Part shown: in pieces, positions 16,173 through 25,368 of the stretch | Layout of the letters: every line of letters begins with the position of its first letter | Numbering within the stretch: the stretch's first letter is position 1 | Origin: Luteibacter sp. | Lineage (GTDB): Bacteria > Pseudomonadota > Gammaproteobacteria > Xanthomonadales > Rhodanobacteraceae | Assembly: GCF_009912395.1 (NCBI RefSeq) | Contig: NZ_WNDO01000016.1 | Span: forward strand, 1-64,000 | DNA: 64,000 nucleotides | Reading direction: 5' to 3' | Made by a program: the position numbers and the translations under genes | The notes under the pieces: model-generated | What the model saw: the letters and a program-made list of their open reading frames with translations, nothing else | Told to the model about the DNA's origin: nothing | The model's database searches: none

Positions 16173-16313
16173 GGACGGTTTCCTCGTCAGGCAGGCAGAT
16201 AGTGAAGCGTGGGTGCGCCGCCTCGCGATTCCTAGCCGCGAGCGCGGCAAAAAAAGGATTCCTCTGTCGCACCAATGGCAGAATCAGCCGCATCATGGCT
16301 GGATTTGATGCTA

Positions 16314-16354
16314 TTGCTATCCGGCGGACGATCTCCATAATGAGTGCTCACTCA
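16314..16354 (+). promoter_or_regulatory. Promoter and TetR-like operator of the SDR gene
   Basis: TTGCTA (16314-16319) and CATAAT (16336-16341) with a 16-base spacer form a plausible sigma-70 promoter. The palindrome TGAGTG-CT-CACTCA (16341-16354) overlaps the end of the -10 box, the usual placing of a TetR-family repressor site. The regulator itself is not in the neighbourhood. Confidence 0.5.
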
Positions 16355-16385
16355 CTTATTTATTTCTTCCGCGGAGGAAGGCTCC

Positions 16386-17252
16386 ATGTCCAAGCAAACC
16401 TGGCTCGTCTCCGGCAGCGCCGCCGGCCTCGGACGCGATATCGTCGAACGCGCCCTCGCCGAAGGACACGAGGTGGTCGCGACCGCCCGCCGCCCGGCCG
16501 CCCTCGACGACCTTGCCGCCCGGTATCCGGGGCAGCTGCGCACGTTCGTCCTCGACGTCACCGACGCGTCGGCCTGCGAGGCTGCCGTCCGTTTCGCCAT
16601 CGACACCTTCGGTCACCTCGACGTGCTGGTGAACAACGCCGGCTACGGGAACATGGTGCCTTTCGAGAACATGGGCGCCGACGATTTCCGCGACCAGATC
16701 GAGACCAACCTCTTCGGCGTAGTGCAACTGACGCGTGCCGCCCTTCCCCACATGCGTGAGCGGCGCCATGGCTGGATCATCAACGTGTCGTCCGTTGGCG
16801 GCCGCCTGGCCAATCCCGGCCTGTCCGCCTATCAGGCGGCCAAGTGGGCCGTCGGTGGCTTCAGTGGCGTGCTGGCCGGTGAGCTGGCCGGGCTGGGCGT
16901 GCATGTCTGCACGCTGGAACCGGGTGGCATGCGCACCGACTGGGCGCGGCGCGCGAGTACGGATACGCCTGCGTTCCACACCGACTATGCCGCCACGGTC
17001 GGTGCGATGCTCGAACTGATCCGCCAATATGCGGGCAACGAAGCGGGCGATCCGCGACGCGTGGCGGAAGTCGTGCTGCGTATCGCGGCCCACCCGCAGC
17101 CGCCGGTCCACCTGCTGCTCGGCAGCGACGCCGTGCACTACGCTTCGCTGGCCGAGCAGGCACGTCGTGAAAGCGACGCGCGCTGGGTCGAGGTGAGCCG
17201 CGGCACCGACGTGGGGGACGAACGACCCGTTCCTCCCTTCCCCGCCTACTGA
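16386..17252 (+). CDS. Short-chain dehydrogenase/reductase
   Basis: A classical SDR of 288 residues acting on an unknown substrate with NAD(P). It starts with MSKQTWLVSGSAAGLG (nucleotide-binding glycine motif), followed by LVNNAG, the catalytic Ser in NVSSVGG and the YQAAK Tyr/Lys pair. The ATG at 16386 has GGAGGAAGG upstream. A TetR-like palindrome in the promoter suggests induction by a small molecule. The next gene (9 bases on) is another Rossmann-fold protein, so the two likely form an operon. Confidence 0.88.
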   Translation: MSKQTWLVSGSAAGLGRDIVERALAEGHEVVATARRPAALDDLAARYPGQLRTFVLDVTDASACEAAVRFAIDTFGHLDVLVNNAGYGNMVPFENMGADDFRDQIETNLFGVVQLTRAALPHMRERRHGWIINVSSVGGRLANPGLSAYQAAKWAVGGFSGVLAGELAGLGVHVCTLEPGGMRTDWARRASTDTPAFHTDYAATVGAMLELIRQYAGNEAGDPRRVAEVVLRIAAHPQPPVHLLLGSDAVHYASLAEQARRESDARWVEVSRGTDVGDERPVPPFPAY

Positions 17253-17261
17253 GGACACACG

Positions 17262-17927
17262 ATGCGCATTCTTCTGTTCGGCGCGTCCGGCATGGTCGGG
17301 CAAGGCGTTCTTCGCGAGTGCCTGCTCGCAAACGATGTCACCGAGGTCGTCGCCGTGGGGCGCTCGCCCCTGGAGGTGACCCATCCGAAGCTCACCGCGA
17401 TCGTGCATCCGGACCTCACCGATACCGCGATCCTCACCGGTCGTTTCGATGCCTGCTTCTTCTGCGTGGGCGTCTCGTCCTTCCGCATGGACGAGGCGAC
17501 CTACACGCGCCTGACCTACGACATGACGCTGGCCGTCGCCACCGCCTTGTCACGGCGTGATCCCGACATGAGCTTCGTGTATGTGTCCGGCGCCGGTGCG
17601 GATTCGACCGAGGCGAGCGACACCATGTGGGCACGGGTCCGTGGGCGCACGGAGAATGCGTTGGCCCGGCTACCCTTTCGCCATGTGCATGCCATACGTC
17701 CCGCCCTTATCCGGCCGATGTATGGAGCCACCTCGCGGACTCGCGCCTACCGGCTGATCTATCCGTTCTTCGCGCCCATACTGCCCCTGCTTCGGGCATG
17801 GCGGTCTCACTCGGTGGCCACGACGGAGTCGATCGGTCGCGCCTTGCTGGAACTGGCACGCCATGGGTACGACAAGACCATCCTCGAAACGGCGGATATC
17901 GAGGACGTCGCACGACGTCATACCTGA
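17262..17927 (+). CDS. NAD(P)-binding Rossmann-fold protein (epimerase/NmrA-like)
   Basis: A 221-residue protein with an N-terminal dinucleotide-binding motif (MRILLFGASGMVGQG), the conserved FVYVSGAGAD strand and a membrane-proximal or hydrophobic segment (RLIYPFFAPILPLLRAW). It belongs to the atypical SDR/NmrA-like group that lacks a clear YxxxK active site, so it may be a sensor or reductase of unknown substrate. It follows the SDR gene by 9 bases and may share its TetR-type control. Confidence 0.8.
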   Translation: MRILLFGASGMVGQGVLRECLLANDVTEVVAVGRSPLEVTHPKLTAIVHPDLTDTAILTGRFDACFFCVGVSSFRMDEATYTRLTYDMTLAVATALSRRDPDMSFVYVSGAGADSTEASDTMWARVRGRTENALARLPFRHVHAIRPALIRPMYGATSRTRAYRLIYPFFAPILPLLRAWRSHSVATTESIGRALLELARHGYDKTILETADIEDVARRHT

Positions 17928-18034
17928 CGTTCACATTTGCGCGCGTGCGGGCCGTACCATGTGCCCATGATTTTGGCCCCCTCCGCAGCACCGGCCGCGA
18001 ACGTCCCCACGTCGCAGGCAGGGAAAACCCCGCG

Positions 18035-19543
18035 ATGATGCCCGTCATCATCGCGGCGGTGCTTGCGTTCGCCCATGCCTGCCTGCTGCGCATCCTGCCG
18101 GACCACGGCATGACCGTGTCCTACGTATCGTTCTTCGGCGTGGCGGCACTCGCGATGGTCTCCACCGTCCGCGCGTGGTATCGATCGGGTACGCCGCGCG
18201 ACCATCGCTGGTGGCTGGTACTGGGAAGTCTCGGGCTCTGGGCCGTCGGCATGTTCTTCGCCGCACGCCAGAGCTATGTCTACGACAACGCCAATCCGGC
18301 GCCCGGCGACAGCATCTTCTTCTATGTGCTGTATGTCCTGCCCGTACTCGTCTCGATATCGTCGGCACCGGTCGCGGCACGCAAGCAATGGGCGGTGGCC
18401 ATCGACCTCGTCCTGGCCTCCTTGCTGGGCGTGTTGTTCTATGTGCGCACGTTCTCCATCGTGTCCGTGCAGGGCGCGCTGGGCATGGATCAGGCCATGG
18501 ATGTGGCATGGATGCTGGATTTCGAGAACACCTGCCTGGCCGTCGCGGCGTTGCTGCGTTTCCTTGCGACGGATCGTCCGGAAGACCATTACTTCTTCCG
18601 GGCCGTGATGTCGTTCTTCGTCACGTATGCCCTTTCCGGCTTCGTCTATAACCACTACATCGCGCTGGGCGGTCATCCCGAATTCGGAACCTCGTCATGG
18701 GATGCCGTGCTCGATCTGCCCTTCCTCGCGCTCTTCGTCACGACCGCATGGCGACAACCGCGACGCCACTGGCACCCTCCGGTCTACCTTGTCCGCTTCG
18801 TGCAGGGCGCCAGTCCCACCTTTCTCGCCATGAGCGTGTTGGGCTTCGGATTGATGATCATTCCCGACTACCCGTCGCTCGGCATCAGTGCCGCCATCGT
18901 GGCCGTCGTGGGTATCGGCCTGTGGGTTACCGTGGCGCAGGTAGACGTCGTGGAAGAGGAATACCGCCTGTCGCGCAACCGGGACGAACTCGAAGGACTG
19001 GTCTTCATCGACGGCCTCACCGGCCTGGCGAACCGTCGCGCGCTCGACGAGCGCCTGTTGCGGGAATGGCATCGGCCCGATCAGCGCGACCCCATCGCAC
19101 TGCTCATGATCGATGTCGATTTCTTCAAGGAATACAACGACCGGTACGGACACCTCGCCGGTGACGATTGCCTTCGCGCGCTCGCCAGCACGCTGCTCTC
19201 CCGCGGGTTGCGGGCGGGCGACTTCATCGCACGGTTCGGTGGCGAGGAATTCGCCGTCGTCGCGCCGGGCACCCGATTGCAGGATGCCGTGGCGCTGGCG
19301 GAAGACCTGCGCTCGCACGTCGAGGCCCAGGCGCTGGTCCATCCGCTGAGCCCCTTCGGCGTGCTGACCGTCACCGTCGGCGTGGCGACCCTGCACGCCC
19401 ATGCCTCCAGCAGTCCGCTGGATCTCCTCAACGCGGCGGATCGCGCGCTCTACCGGGCCAAGCAGTCCGGCCGCAATCGCGTGGGAACCATGGGCGACCT
19501 GCCCCTCGACGTGCCGTCGGGCCCTCCACGCCACACGGTTTAA
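18035..19543 (+). CDS. Membrane diguanylate cyclase (GGDEF)
   Basis: It makes the second messenger c-di-GMP from GTP. From the ATG at 18035 (MMPVIIAAV, with GCAGGGAAA upstream) the product has 502 residues: an N-terminal block of about nine or ten membrane helices (about 1-305) as sensor and a C-terminal GGDEF domain (about 325-490). The active-site motif is FGGEEF, and RAGD five residues before it is an intact RxxD inhibitory site, so product inhibition is expected. Longer upstream frames would overlap the previous gene. It lies 4.5 kb from the pga locus, whose synthase is c-di-GMP dependent in E. coli; a link is inference. Confidence 0.92.
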   Translation: MMPVIIAAVLAFAHACLLRILPDHGMTVSYVSFFGVAALAMVSTVRAWYRSGTPRDHRWWLVLGSLGLWAVGMFFAARQSYVYDNANPAPGDSIFFYVLYVLPVLVSISSAPVAARKQWAVAIDLVLASLLGVLFYVRTFSIVSVQGALGMDQAMDVAWMLDFENTCLAVAALLRFLATDRPEDHYFFRAVMSFFVTYALSGFVYNHYIALGGHPEFGTSSWDAVLDLPFLALFVTTAWRQPRRHWHPPVYLVRFVQGASPTFLAMSVLGFGLMIIPDYPSLGISAAIVAVVGIGLWVTVAQVDVVEEEYRLSRNRDELEGLVFIDGLTGLANRRALDERLLREWHRPDQRDPIALLMIDVDFFKEYNDRYGHLAGDDCLRALASTLLSRGLRAGDFIARFGGEEFAVVAPGTRLQDAVALAEDLRSHVEAQALVHPLSPFGVLTVTVGVATLHAHASSSPLDLLNAADRALYRAKQSGRNRVGTMGDLPLDVPSGPPRHTV

Positions 19544-19600
19544 CCCCATTCGCCCTCCTGCTTCGTTTCACCTCATGTCACCCCACCGAGGCCATGCAGG

Positions 19601-21367
19601 ATGAATACGTTGCGCACCACCCTTCCGCTCTTTTTCGCTGGCCTGGTCTTCGCCGCCGGTACCGCCGCCAACGGCCAGCCACGCACGCCGTTGTCGACGC
19701 TGCCCGTCCCCGACGACAGCCAGGCCGACTGCGGCACCGTCGCGCCGGTGAATCCCCGCATCCTGCGGCGCACAGGCGGGGCCCCTCGCGCCGAGACGAT
19801 GATGGCCATGCCCGTGGCCGCCCCGCCGCCGGCTCCACCCGCACCACCGTCGCCGCCGGCCTCGCCCGTAACCATGTCGCAGGCACCGGTGGCCATGGCC
19901 GCGAAGATCGCGCCCGTGATGGGATACATGCCGATGGCGCCCGAACCGGTCGATACCAGCAACTACCGTCATCGCGACACCAACCCCGTGCACGTCGCCG
20001 CGACCGACCCGGTGTCCACCTTCAGCATCGACATCGACACCGGCTCTTATACGAACGTGCGCCACATGCTCCAGAAGGGCGACCTTCCTCCGGCCGATGC
20101 GGTGCGCAGCGAAGAATTCATCAACTACTTCAACTACGGCTACGCCCCGCCGACCGACCGCGCGCAACCGTTCAGCGTCACGACCGAACTGGCCCATGCA
20201 CCGTGGAACGCGAATCGCGAACTGCTGCTGGTCGGCATCCAGGGCTACACGGTGCCGGCGAACCAGATTCCCGCCGCCAACCTCGTCTTCCTCGTCGATG
20301 TCTCCGGCTCGATGGGTGAACCGGACAAGCTGCCCCTGCTCAAGGCCTCGCTGCGGCAGATCGTGCCGAAGCTGCGCGCGCAGGATCGCGTGTCGCTGGT
20401 GACCTACGCAGGTGCTACCTGCGTCGCCCTGCGCTCGACCCCGGGCGACCAGCACGCGAAGATTCTGGCCGCGATCGACGCGCTCCAGGCGAGCGGTTCC
20501 ACCAACGGCGCGGCCGGCATCGAACTGGCCTATGCGCAGGCGGCGAAGGGCTTCATCAAGGGCGGCGTGAATCGCGTCATCCTCGCCACCGATGGCGATT
20601 TCAATGTCGGCATCGTCGATCCCGAAGCACTCAAGACGCGCATCGCCGAAAAGCGCAAGAGCGGCATCGCCCTGACCACGCTGGGCTTCGGCGAAGGCAA
20701 CTATAACGATGCCATGGCGGTGGAACTGGCCGACGTGGGCAACGGGAGCCATCACTACATCGACAGCCTGGAGGAAGGTCGGCGCGTGCTGGTGGACGAG
20801 ATGTCCGCGACGCTCATGACCATCGCGAAGGACGTGAAGATCCAGGTGGAATTCAATCCTGCCGTGGTGACGGAATACCGCCTTATCGGCTACGAAAAGC
20901 GCATGCTCGCCCGAGAGGATTTCAACAACGACGCGGTCGATGCTGGCGAGATCGGCGCGGGTGCGAACGTCACGGCCATTTACGAAGTGACGTTGAAGGA
21001 TTCGAAGGGTAATCGCGTCGATCCGCTGCGCTACGGCAAGACGGAAGCGCCCGCCGCGAAGGGCGACGAACTGGCCTTCCTGCGCCTGCGCTACAAGCCC
21101 GCCGATGGTGGCGCGAGTCGGCTGATCGAGCACCCGCTTTCCGCGACCGTCGAAGCCGAAGCTAGCGATCGCCTGCGCTTCGCCGCCGCCGTGGCCGCGT
21201 TCGCCGACAACCTGCGCGGCGGCAAGTACAGCGACGGTTTTGGCTACGACAAGGTCGCGGAACTGGCCCGTGGTGCGCTCGGTGCCGACCCGGGTGGCTA
21301 CCGCGCCCAGATGGTCAAGCTCGCCGATATGGCGAACAGCATGCAGACGCAGCCGGCCTCGCGATAG
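19601..21367 (+). CDS. Secreted von Willebrand factor A protein (YfbK-like)
   Basis: A 588-residue protein with a signal peptide (about 1-25), a Pro/Ala-rich linker (about 70-100), a conserved N-terminal domain before the vWA module (SNYRHRDTNPVHVAATDP, DTGSYTNVRHMLQKG, NYFNYGY), the vWA domain with the metal site DVSGSMG (about residue 230) and a DUF3520-type C-terminal region. E. coli YfbK is similar and its role is unknown. An ECF sigma factor and a putative anti-sigma factor follow on the same strand, an arrangement that suggests a shared envelope-related task. Confidence 0.85.
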   Translation: MNTLRTTLPLFFAGLVFAAGTAANGQPRTPLSTLPVPDDSQADCGTVAPVNPRILRRTGGAPRAETMMAMPVAAPPPAPPAPPSPPASPVTMSQAPVAMAAKIAPVMGYMPMAPEPVDTSNYRHRDTNPVHVAATDPVSTFSIDIDTGSYTNVRHMLQKGDLPPADAVRSEEFINYFNYGYAPPTDRAQPFSVTTELAHAPWNANRELLLVGIQGYTVPANQIPAANLVFLVDVSGSMGEPDKLPLLKASLRQIVPKLRAQDRVSLVTYAGATCVALRSTPGDQHAKILAAIDALQASGSTNGAAGIELAYAQAAKGFIKGGVNRVILATDGDFNVGIVDPEALKTRIAEKRKSGIALTTLGFGEGNYNDAMAVELADVGNGSHHYIDSLEEGRRVLVDEMSATLMTIAKDVKIQVEFNPAVVTEYRLIGYEKRMLAREDFNNDAVDAGEIGAGANVTAIYEVTLKDSKGNRVDPLRYGKTEAPAAKGDELAFLRLRYKPADGGASRLIEHPLSATVEAEASDRLRFAAAVAAFADNLRGGKYSDGFGYDKVAELARGALGADPGGYRAQMVKLADMANSMQTQPASR

Positions 21368-21476
21368 TTCCTCAAGGCAGCCACCGGAGGGATGGCCCCT
21401 CCGGTGGCGATGTCACTGACGACGATAAACCGTGCGGATTTCTCTCTCCACCGAAGATGACGTAACCTCACCGGCC

Positions 21477-22031
21477 ATGGACGCACCCCTGGCCGACGAT
21501 GGCGCACTGATGCAAGCCTGGACAGGCGGGGATGCGGCTGCCTTCGCAACGCTCTACGGCCGACACAAGGGAGCGCTCTATCGCTTCCTGCTGCGCACGG
21601 TGAAGGATCGCGCGCTGGCCGACGAGCTGTTCCAGGAGACATGGAGCCGGGTCGTGGTGGCACGCTCGCGCTATCGCCCGGACGCTCGCTTCAGCACGTG
21701 GTTGTTGCAGATCGCGCATAACCTCGCCATCGACAGCTTTCGCAAGCAGCGTCCGCAGGCGGGCACGGAGGAAACCGAAGCCGTGTTCGCCGCGCAGGCC
21801 GCGCCCGAACGCGAACAGCCCGAGCACGCACTGTCGGACTTCGAACAACGTCGACGCATGCAACTGGCCATCGAGAGCCTGCCCGACGAACAACGCACGG
21901 CTTTCGTGCTGCGCATGGAAAACGAACTATCCGTCGAGGAGATCGCCACCGTCACCGGAGTGGGTCGTGAGACCGCGAAGTCGAGGCTTCGCTACGCCAT
22001 GGCCCGGATCCGCGAACTCGTAGCCGACTGA
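21477..22031 (+). CDS. ECF-family RNA polymerase sigma factor
   Basis: A group-4 sigma factor of 184 residues from the ATG at 21477 (a GTG at 21432 is an alternative). Region 2 is seen in AFATLYGRHKGALYRFL, DELFQETWSRV and FSTWLLQIAHNLAIDSFRK; region 4 in AIESLPDEQRTAFVLRM, LSVEEIATVTGVGRETAKSRL. The putative anti-sigma gene starts one base after its stop, so the two are co-expressed. No promoter with a matching ECF consensus was found by eye. Confidence 0.9.
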   Translation: MDAPLADDGALMQAWTGGDAAAFATLYGRHKGALYRFLLRTVKDRALADELFQETWSRVVVARSRYRPDARFSTWLLQIAHNLAIDSFRKQRPQAGTEETEAVFAAQAAPEREQPEHALSDFEQRRRMQLAIESLPDEQRTAFVLRMENELSVEEIATVTGVGRETAKSRLRYAMARIRELVAD

Positions 22032-22032
22032 C

Positions 22033-22860
22033 ATGAATCCGAACACGCCACCGCCCAGCGACGACGACCTGCCGGACGAGCAAGCGCTCGCCGCGCTGTA
22101 CGCGCGCCTGCCGCGAGCCGAGCCCGATCCCGCGCTCGACGCCGCTGTGCTCGCCGCGGCCGCGCGGGCGACGGTGCCCCGGCGCCGGCCACGCTGGCCC
22201 GTCGCCCTTGGCTCGGCGGCCGTGCTGGTACTCGCGGTCGGCATGGCCTGGCAATTGCGCCAGAGCGCGCCGGCCCCCATCGCCTACACGCCGGCGGTCC
22301 CGGCATCGCCGTCCGAGGACGTCGCCGCCCCGCCCCCTCCGGCGCCGCCGCCGATCGAGATGCCGGCCGCGCAGGAAACGGTCCAGAAGGCCTCCCCGGC
22401 CGCGGCGCGGCGCGTGGCGCCGACCGTTCACGCCCAGGTGCGCAAGGTCGTGCGCGCGGCTCCGCCGCCGCTCGAGCAGCCCGCACCGATGATCATGGCC
22501 GCGCCCGCCGAACCGGCGCCGGTCGCGGCACCGCCCGCGCCGCCGGCGCCCCCCTCGCCGCCCGCCTCGCTCACGCCACCGGTGCCCGGCGAAGTGCGCA
22601 CCTATGTCGCCGCGCCGTCGCTCAAGCTCGACAGCGCCCCCGCCGCACGGGAGAACGCCGCCTATGCGCCCTCCGGGGCCGTGGCCACGCCCGCCCCGAT
22701 GACGTCCGCGCCGACCCTCGATCCGGACACCCGGGTCGCGGAGATCCGTCGCCTGCTGGGCGAAGGCCGACGCGACGAGGCGCTGCGTGAACTGAAGACC
22801 CTGCGCCGCGAGCATCCGCGCTACGAGTTGCCGCAAGACCTGCGCGACCTCGAGCGGTGA
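22033..22860 (+). CDS. Putative anti-sigma factor, Pro/Ala-rich membrane protein
   Basis: A 275-residue protein directly after the ECF sigma gene. A short cytoplasmic N-terminus (about 1-55, with ALYARLPRAEPDPALDAAVLAAA, like anti-sigma zinc-less domains) precedes one membrane helix (about 57-76). A long periplasmic Pro/Ala-rich stretch (about 80-230) follows, then a helical end (TRVAEIRRLLGEGRRDEALRE, TPR-like). Only the position and the single-helix topology point to an anti-sigma role. Its stop overlaps the yigZ GTG start by four bases. Confidence 0.6.
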   Translation: MNPNTPPPSDDDLPDEQALAALYARLPRAEPDPALDAAVLAAAARATVPRRRPRWPVALGSAAVLVLAVGMAWQLRQSAPAPIAYTPAVPASPSEDVAAPPPPAPPPIEMPAAQETVQKASPAAARRVAPTVHAQVRKVVRAAPPPLEQPAPMIMAAPAEPAPVAAPPAPPAPPSPPASLTPPVPGEVRTYVAAPSLKLDSAPAARENAAYAPSGAVATPAPMTSAPTLDPDTRVAEIRRLLGEGRRDEALRELKTLRREHPRYELPQDLRDLER

Positions 22861-23450
22861 GCCTGGTACAGACGCTCGCCTCGCCCTGGCGCCACGAGGA
22901 AGACATCAAGAAGAGTCGTTTCCTCGCCCAGGCCGCTCCCGTCGCCGGCGCCGACGAGGCACTGGCATGGATCGCCAGCGTGGGCGACGCCTCGGCCACT
23001 CACAATTGCTGGGCCTACCGCATCGGCGACGCCTACCGGTTCAACGACGACGGCGAGCCGGGCGGCACAGCGGGCCGCCCCATCCTCCAGGCCATCGAGG
23101 GCCAGGGCTGCGACCGGGTGGCCGTGGTCGTCACGCGCTGGTACGGCGGCATCAAGCTTGGTGCGGGTAGCCTCGCCCGCGCCTACGGTGGTAGCGCGGC
23201 GGAATGCCTGCGCCTGGCGCCACGCGTGGACATCGTCGAGACCGGGCGACTGCACATGCATTGCGAGTTTGCCGAGCTGGCGCTGGTGTCCGCGCGAATC
23301 CGTGAACTGGGCGGCGAGATCGAGCGGGAAGTCTTCGTGGCAGACGGTGCGGAACTGACCGTGCTGGCGCCAAAGGACCTCCTCGACGCCATCGCGGCCC
23401 GTGTGACCGACGTCACGCGTGGCAGGATCGTACCCCGGCCCGTGGACTGA
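22857..23450 (+). CDS. yigZ: YigZ/IMPACT family protein
   Basis: A 197-residue protein of the UPF0029/IMPACT family, found in almost all bacteria; the exact function is unresolved, with a role in translation or proteolysis proposed. The signature stretch is present: IKKSRFLA, SHNCWAYR-like THNCWAYRIG, NDDGEPGGTAG, and VVVTRWYGGIKLGAGSLARAY, then a ferredoxin-like C-terminal domain. The GTG start overlaps the preceding stop. Confidence 0.92.
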   Translation: MSLVQTLASPWRHEEDIKKSRFLAQAAPVAGADEALAWIASVGDASATHNCWAYRIGDAYRFNDDGEPGGTAGRPILQAIEGQGCDRVAVVVTRWYGGIKLGAGSLARAYGGSAAECLRLAPRVDIVETGRLHMHCEFAELALVSARIRELGGEIEREVFVADGAELTVLAPKDLLDAIAARVTDVTRGRIVPRPVD

Positions 23451-23481
23451 ACCGCCCGACACGGATTGAATAGCGAACCGG

Positions 23482-25287
23482 ATGGCCCCATCCGTCCACG
23501 AACCCCCGAGGACCGCGCAGCGCATGACCGAAGAACGCAGGGAGAAATCACGCAAGATCGGCGCGCTACGCCATTTGTGGCCGTTCCTGAAACCCCACAG
23601 GAGCCTGGCGTTCGGCTGGCTGTTCTTCCTGGCGCTGTCGTCCGGCGCGTCGCTGATCCTGCCAGTGGCCGTGCGCCACATCATCGACCACGGCTTCCTC
23701 GCCGCCAACATCGCCACGATCAACGGCACCTTCCTCGCCCTGTTCGGCGTGGCCGTGGTGCTCGCCATCGCCACTGCGGCGCGCTATTACTGCATCGCCC
23801 TGCTGGGCGAGCGCTCGCTCGCCTCGCTGCGCACCGCCCTTTACCGGCACGTGATGGGGCTGGACGTCGGCTTCTACGAAAGCACGCGCGTGGGTGAGCT
23901 CACCTCGCGCCTGGGCACCGATACCGAGGTGGTGCAGACCCTGGTCGGTTCGGGCATCTCGGTGGCCCTGCGCAGCGCCGTGATGCTGATCGGCGCCGCC
24001 GTCGCCATGGCCTGGACCAGCCCGCGCCTCGCCGGCCTCACCGCGCTGGTGATCCCGGCGGTGATGCTGCCCATCCTGATCTTCGGTCGGCGGGTGCAGA
24101 AGCTGTCGCGGCACAGCCAGGACCGCATCGCCGACGCCGCCGCTGTCGCCAATGAAACGCTCAACGCCGTGCAGGCGGTGAAGGCCTACGGCCGCGAACC
24201 GATCGAGAGCCGCCGCTACGCGGATGCCATCGCCCGCGCGTTGGCGACCGCGCGCCTGCGTATCGGCATGCGTTCGCTGCTCACCGCCGCCGTCATCGTA
24301 CTGATCTTCGGTGCGATCACCCTGGTGCTGTGGGCGGGCGCGCGCGACGTGATCTCGGGCGATCTTGCACCCGGCGTGCTCAGCCAGTTCGTGCTCTATG
24401 CAATCTTCGCCGCCGGTTCGGTGGCGGGTCTTTCCGAGGTGTGGGGCGATGTCCTGCGCGCCGCCGGCGCGATGGAGCGCATCGGCGAGCTGTTCGCCGA
24501 GCATCCGGTCATCAAGACGCCCGACGCACCGGAGCCGTTGCCCCGCCCTGTCACCGGCTCGCTGCGCTTCGACGATATCTCGTTCCGCTATCCCACCCGA
24601 CCCGATGTACTGGCCCTCTCCGGCTTCGACCTGGACATCGCACCGGGCGAGACGGTGGCCCTGGTCGGGCCGTCTGGCGCCGGCAAGAGCACGGTGTTCA
24701 GCCTGCTGCTGCGCTTCCACGATCCGGCCACGGGTTCGATCCGCTTCGACGGCGTGGACCTGCGCGCCATGGCGTTGCCCGAACTGCGTGGCGCCATCGC
24801 GCTCGTGCCGCAGGAAACCGTGATCTTCGGTGGCACCGCCGCCGACAATATCCGCTTCGGACGCGAGAACGCGGACGACGGCGAAGTGCGCGAGGCCGCG
24901 CGGCTGGCAGAGGCGGATGGCTTCATCTCCGCCCTGCCCGATGGTTACGACGCCGCACTGGGCGAACGTGGCGTGCGACTTTCCGGCGGCCAGAAGCAGC
25001 GCATCGCCATTGCGCGCGCCATCCTTCGCGATGCCCCGTTGCTGTTGCTCGACGAGGCGACCTCCGCCTTGGACGCCCAGTCCGAGGCCGCGATCCAGCA
25101 GGCCTTGGAACGCCTGGAAAAGGGCCGCACGACGCTGGTGATCGCCCACCGCCTCGCCACCGTACAGCGCGCCGATCGCATCGTGGTGATGGACGGCGGC
25201 CGCATCGTCGCGCAGGGCACGCACGAGGAGCTGCTGCGCCAGGGTGGTCTTTATGCGGAACTGGCACGACTGCAGTTCGTCGCCTGA
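23482..25287 (+). CDS. ABC exporter, fused permease/ATPase (MsbA-like)
   Basis: A 601-residue half-transporter that functions as a homodimer in the inner membrane. Six membrane helices (about 30-330) come before an ATPase domain with GPSGAGKS (Walker A), LSGGQKQR (signature), LLLLDEAT (Walker B) and the IAHR switch His. The substrate is unknown; the group includes lipid and drug exporters. The ATG at 23524 would remove 14 residues and fits relatives better, but neither start has a clear ribosome site. The gene is alone and ends next to a palindromic repeat. Confidence 0.88.
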   Translation: MAPSVHEPPRTAQRMTEERREKSRKIGALRHLWPFLKPHRSLAFGWLFFLALSSGASLILPVAVRHIIDHGFLAANIATINGTFLALFGVAVVLAIATAARYYCIALLGERSLASLRTALYRHVMGLDVGFYESTRVGELTSRLGTDTEVVQTLVGSGISVALRSAVMLIGAAVAMAWTSPRLAGLTALVIPAVMLPILIFGRRVQKLSRHSQDRIADAAAVANETLNAVQAVKAYGREPIESRRYADAIARALATARLRIGMRSLLTAAVIVLIFGAITLVLWAGARDVISGDLAPGVLSQFVLYAIFAAGSVAGLSEVWGDVLRAAGAMERIGELFAEHPVIKTPDAPEPLPRPVTGSLRFDDISFRYPTRPDVLALSGFDLDIAPGETVALVGPSGAGKSTVFSLLLRFHDPATGSIRFDGVDLRAMALPELRGAIALVPQETVIFGGTAADNIRFGRENADDGEVREAARLAEADGFISALPDGYDAALGERGVRLSGGQKQRIAIARAILRDAPLLLLDEATSALDAQSEAAIQQALERLEKGRTTLVIAHRLATVQRADRIVVMDGGRIVAQGTHEELLRQGGLYAELARLQFVA

Positions 25288-25295
25288 CCTCTTTC

Positions 25296-25363
25296 TGTAG
25301 GAGCGCGCTTGCGCGCGATGGGGGTTCCCTCGAGCACCCATCGCGCGCAAGCGCGCTCCTACA
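25296..25363. repeat. Palindromic repeat, full copy 2
   Basis: Full copy with arms TGTAGGAGCGCGCTTGCGCG and the reverse complement, separated by CATG..CCCTCGAGC-type centre sequence. It lies between the convergent ABC exporter and molybdopterin-fold genes and may end both transcripts. Confidence 0.85.
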
Positions 25364-25368
25364 GAGGA

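Noticed and set aside
14613-16202. 529-codon plus-strand frame opposite the EgtB-EgtD gene
   Set aside because: Antisense shadow without homology.
23566-25350. 594-codon frame antisense to the ABC exporter
   Set aside because: Shadow of the exporter gene; no domain or ribosome site.
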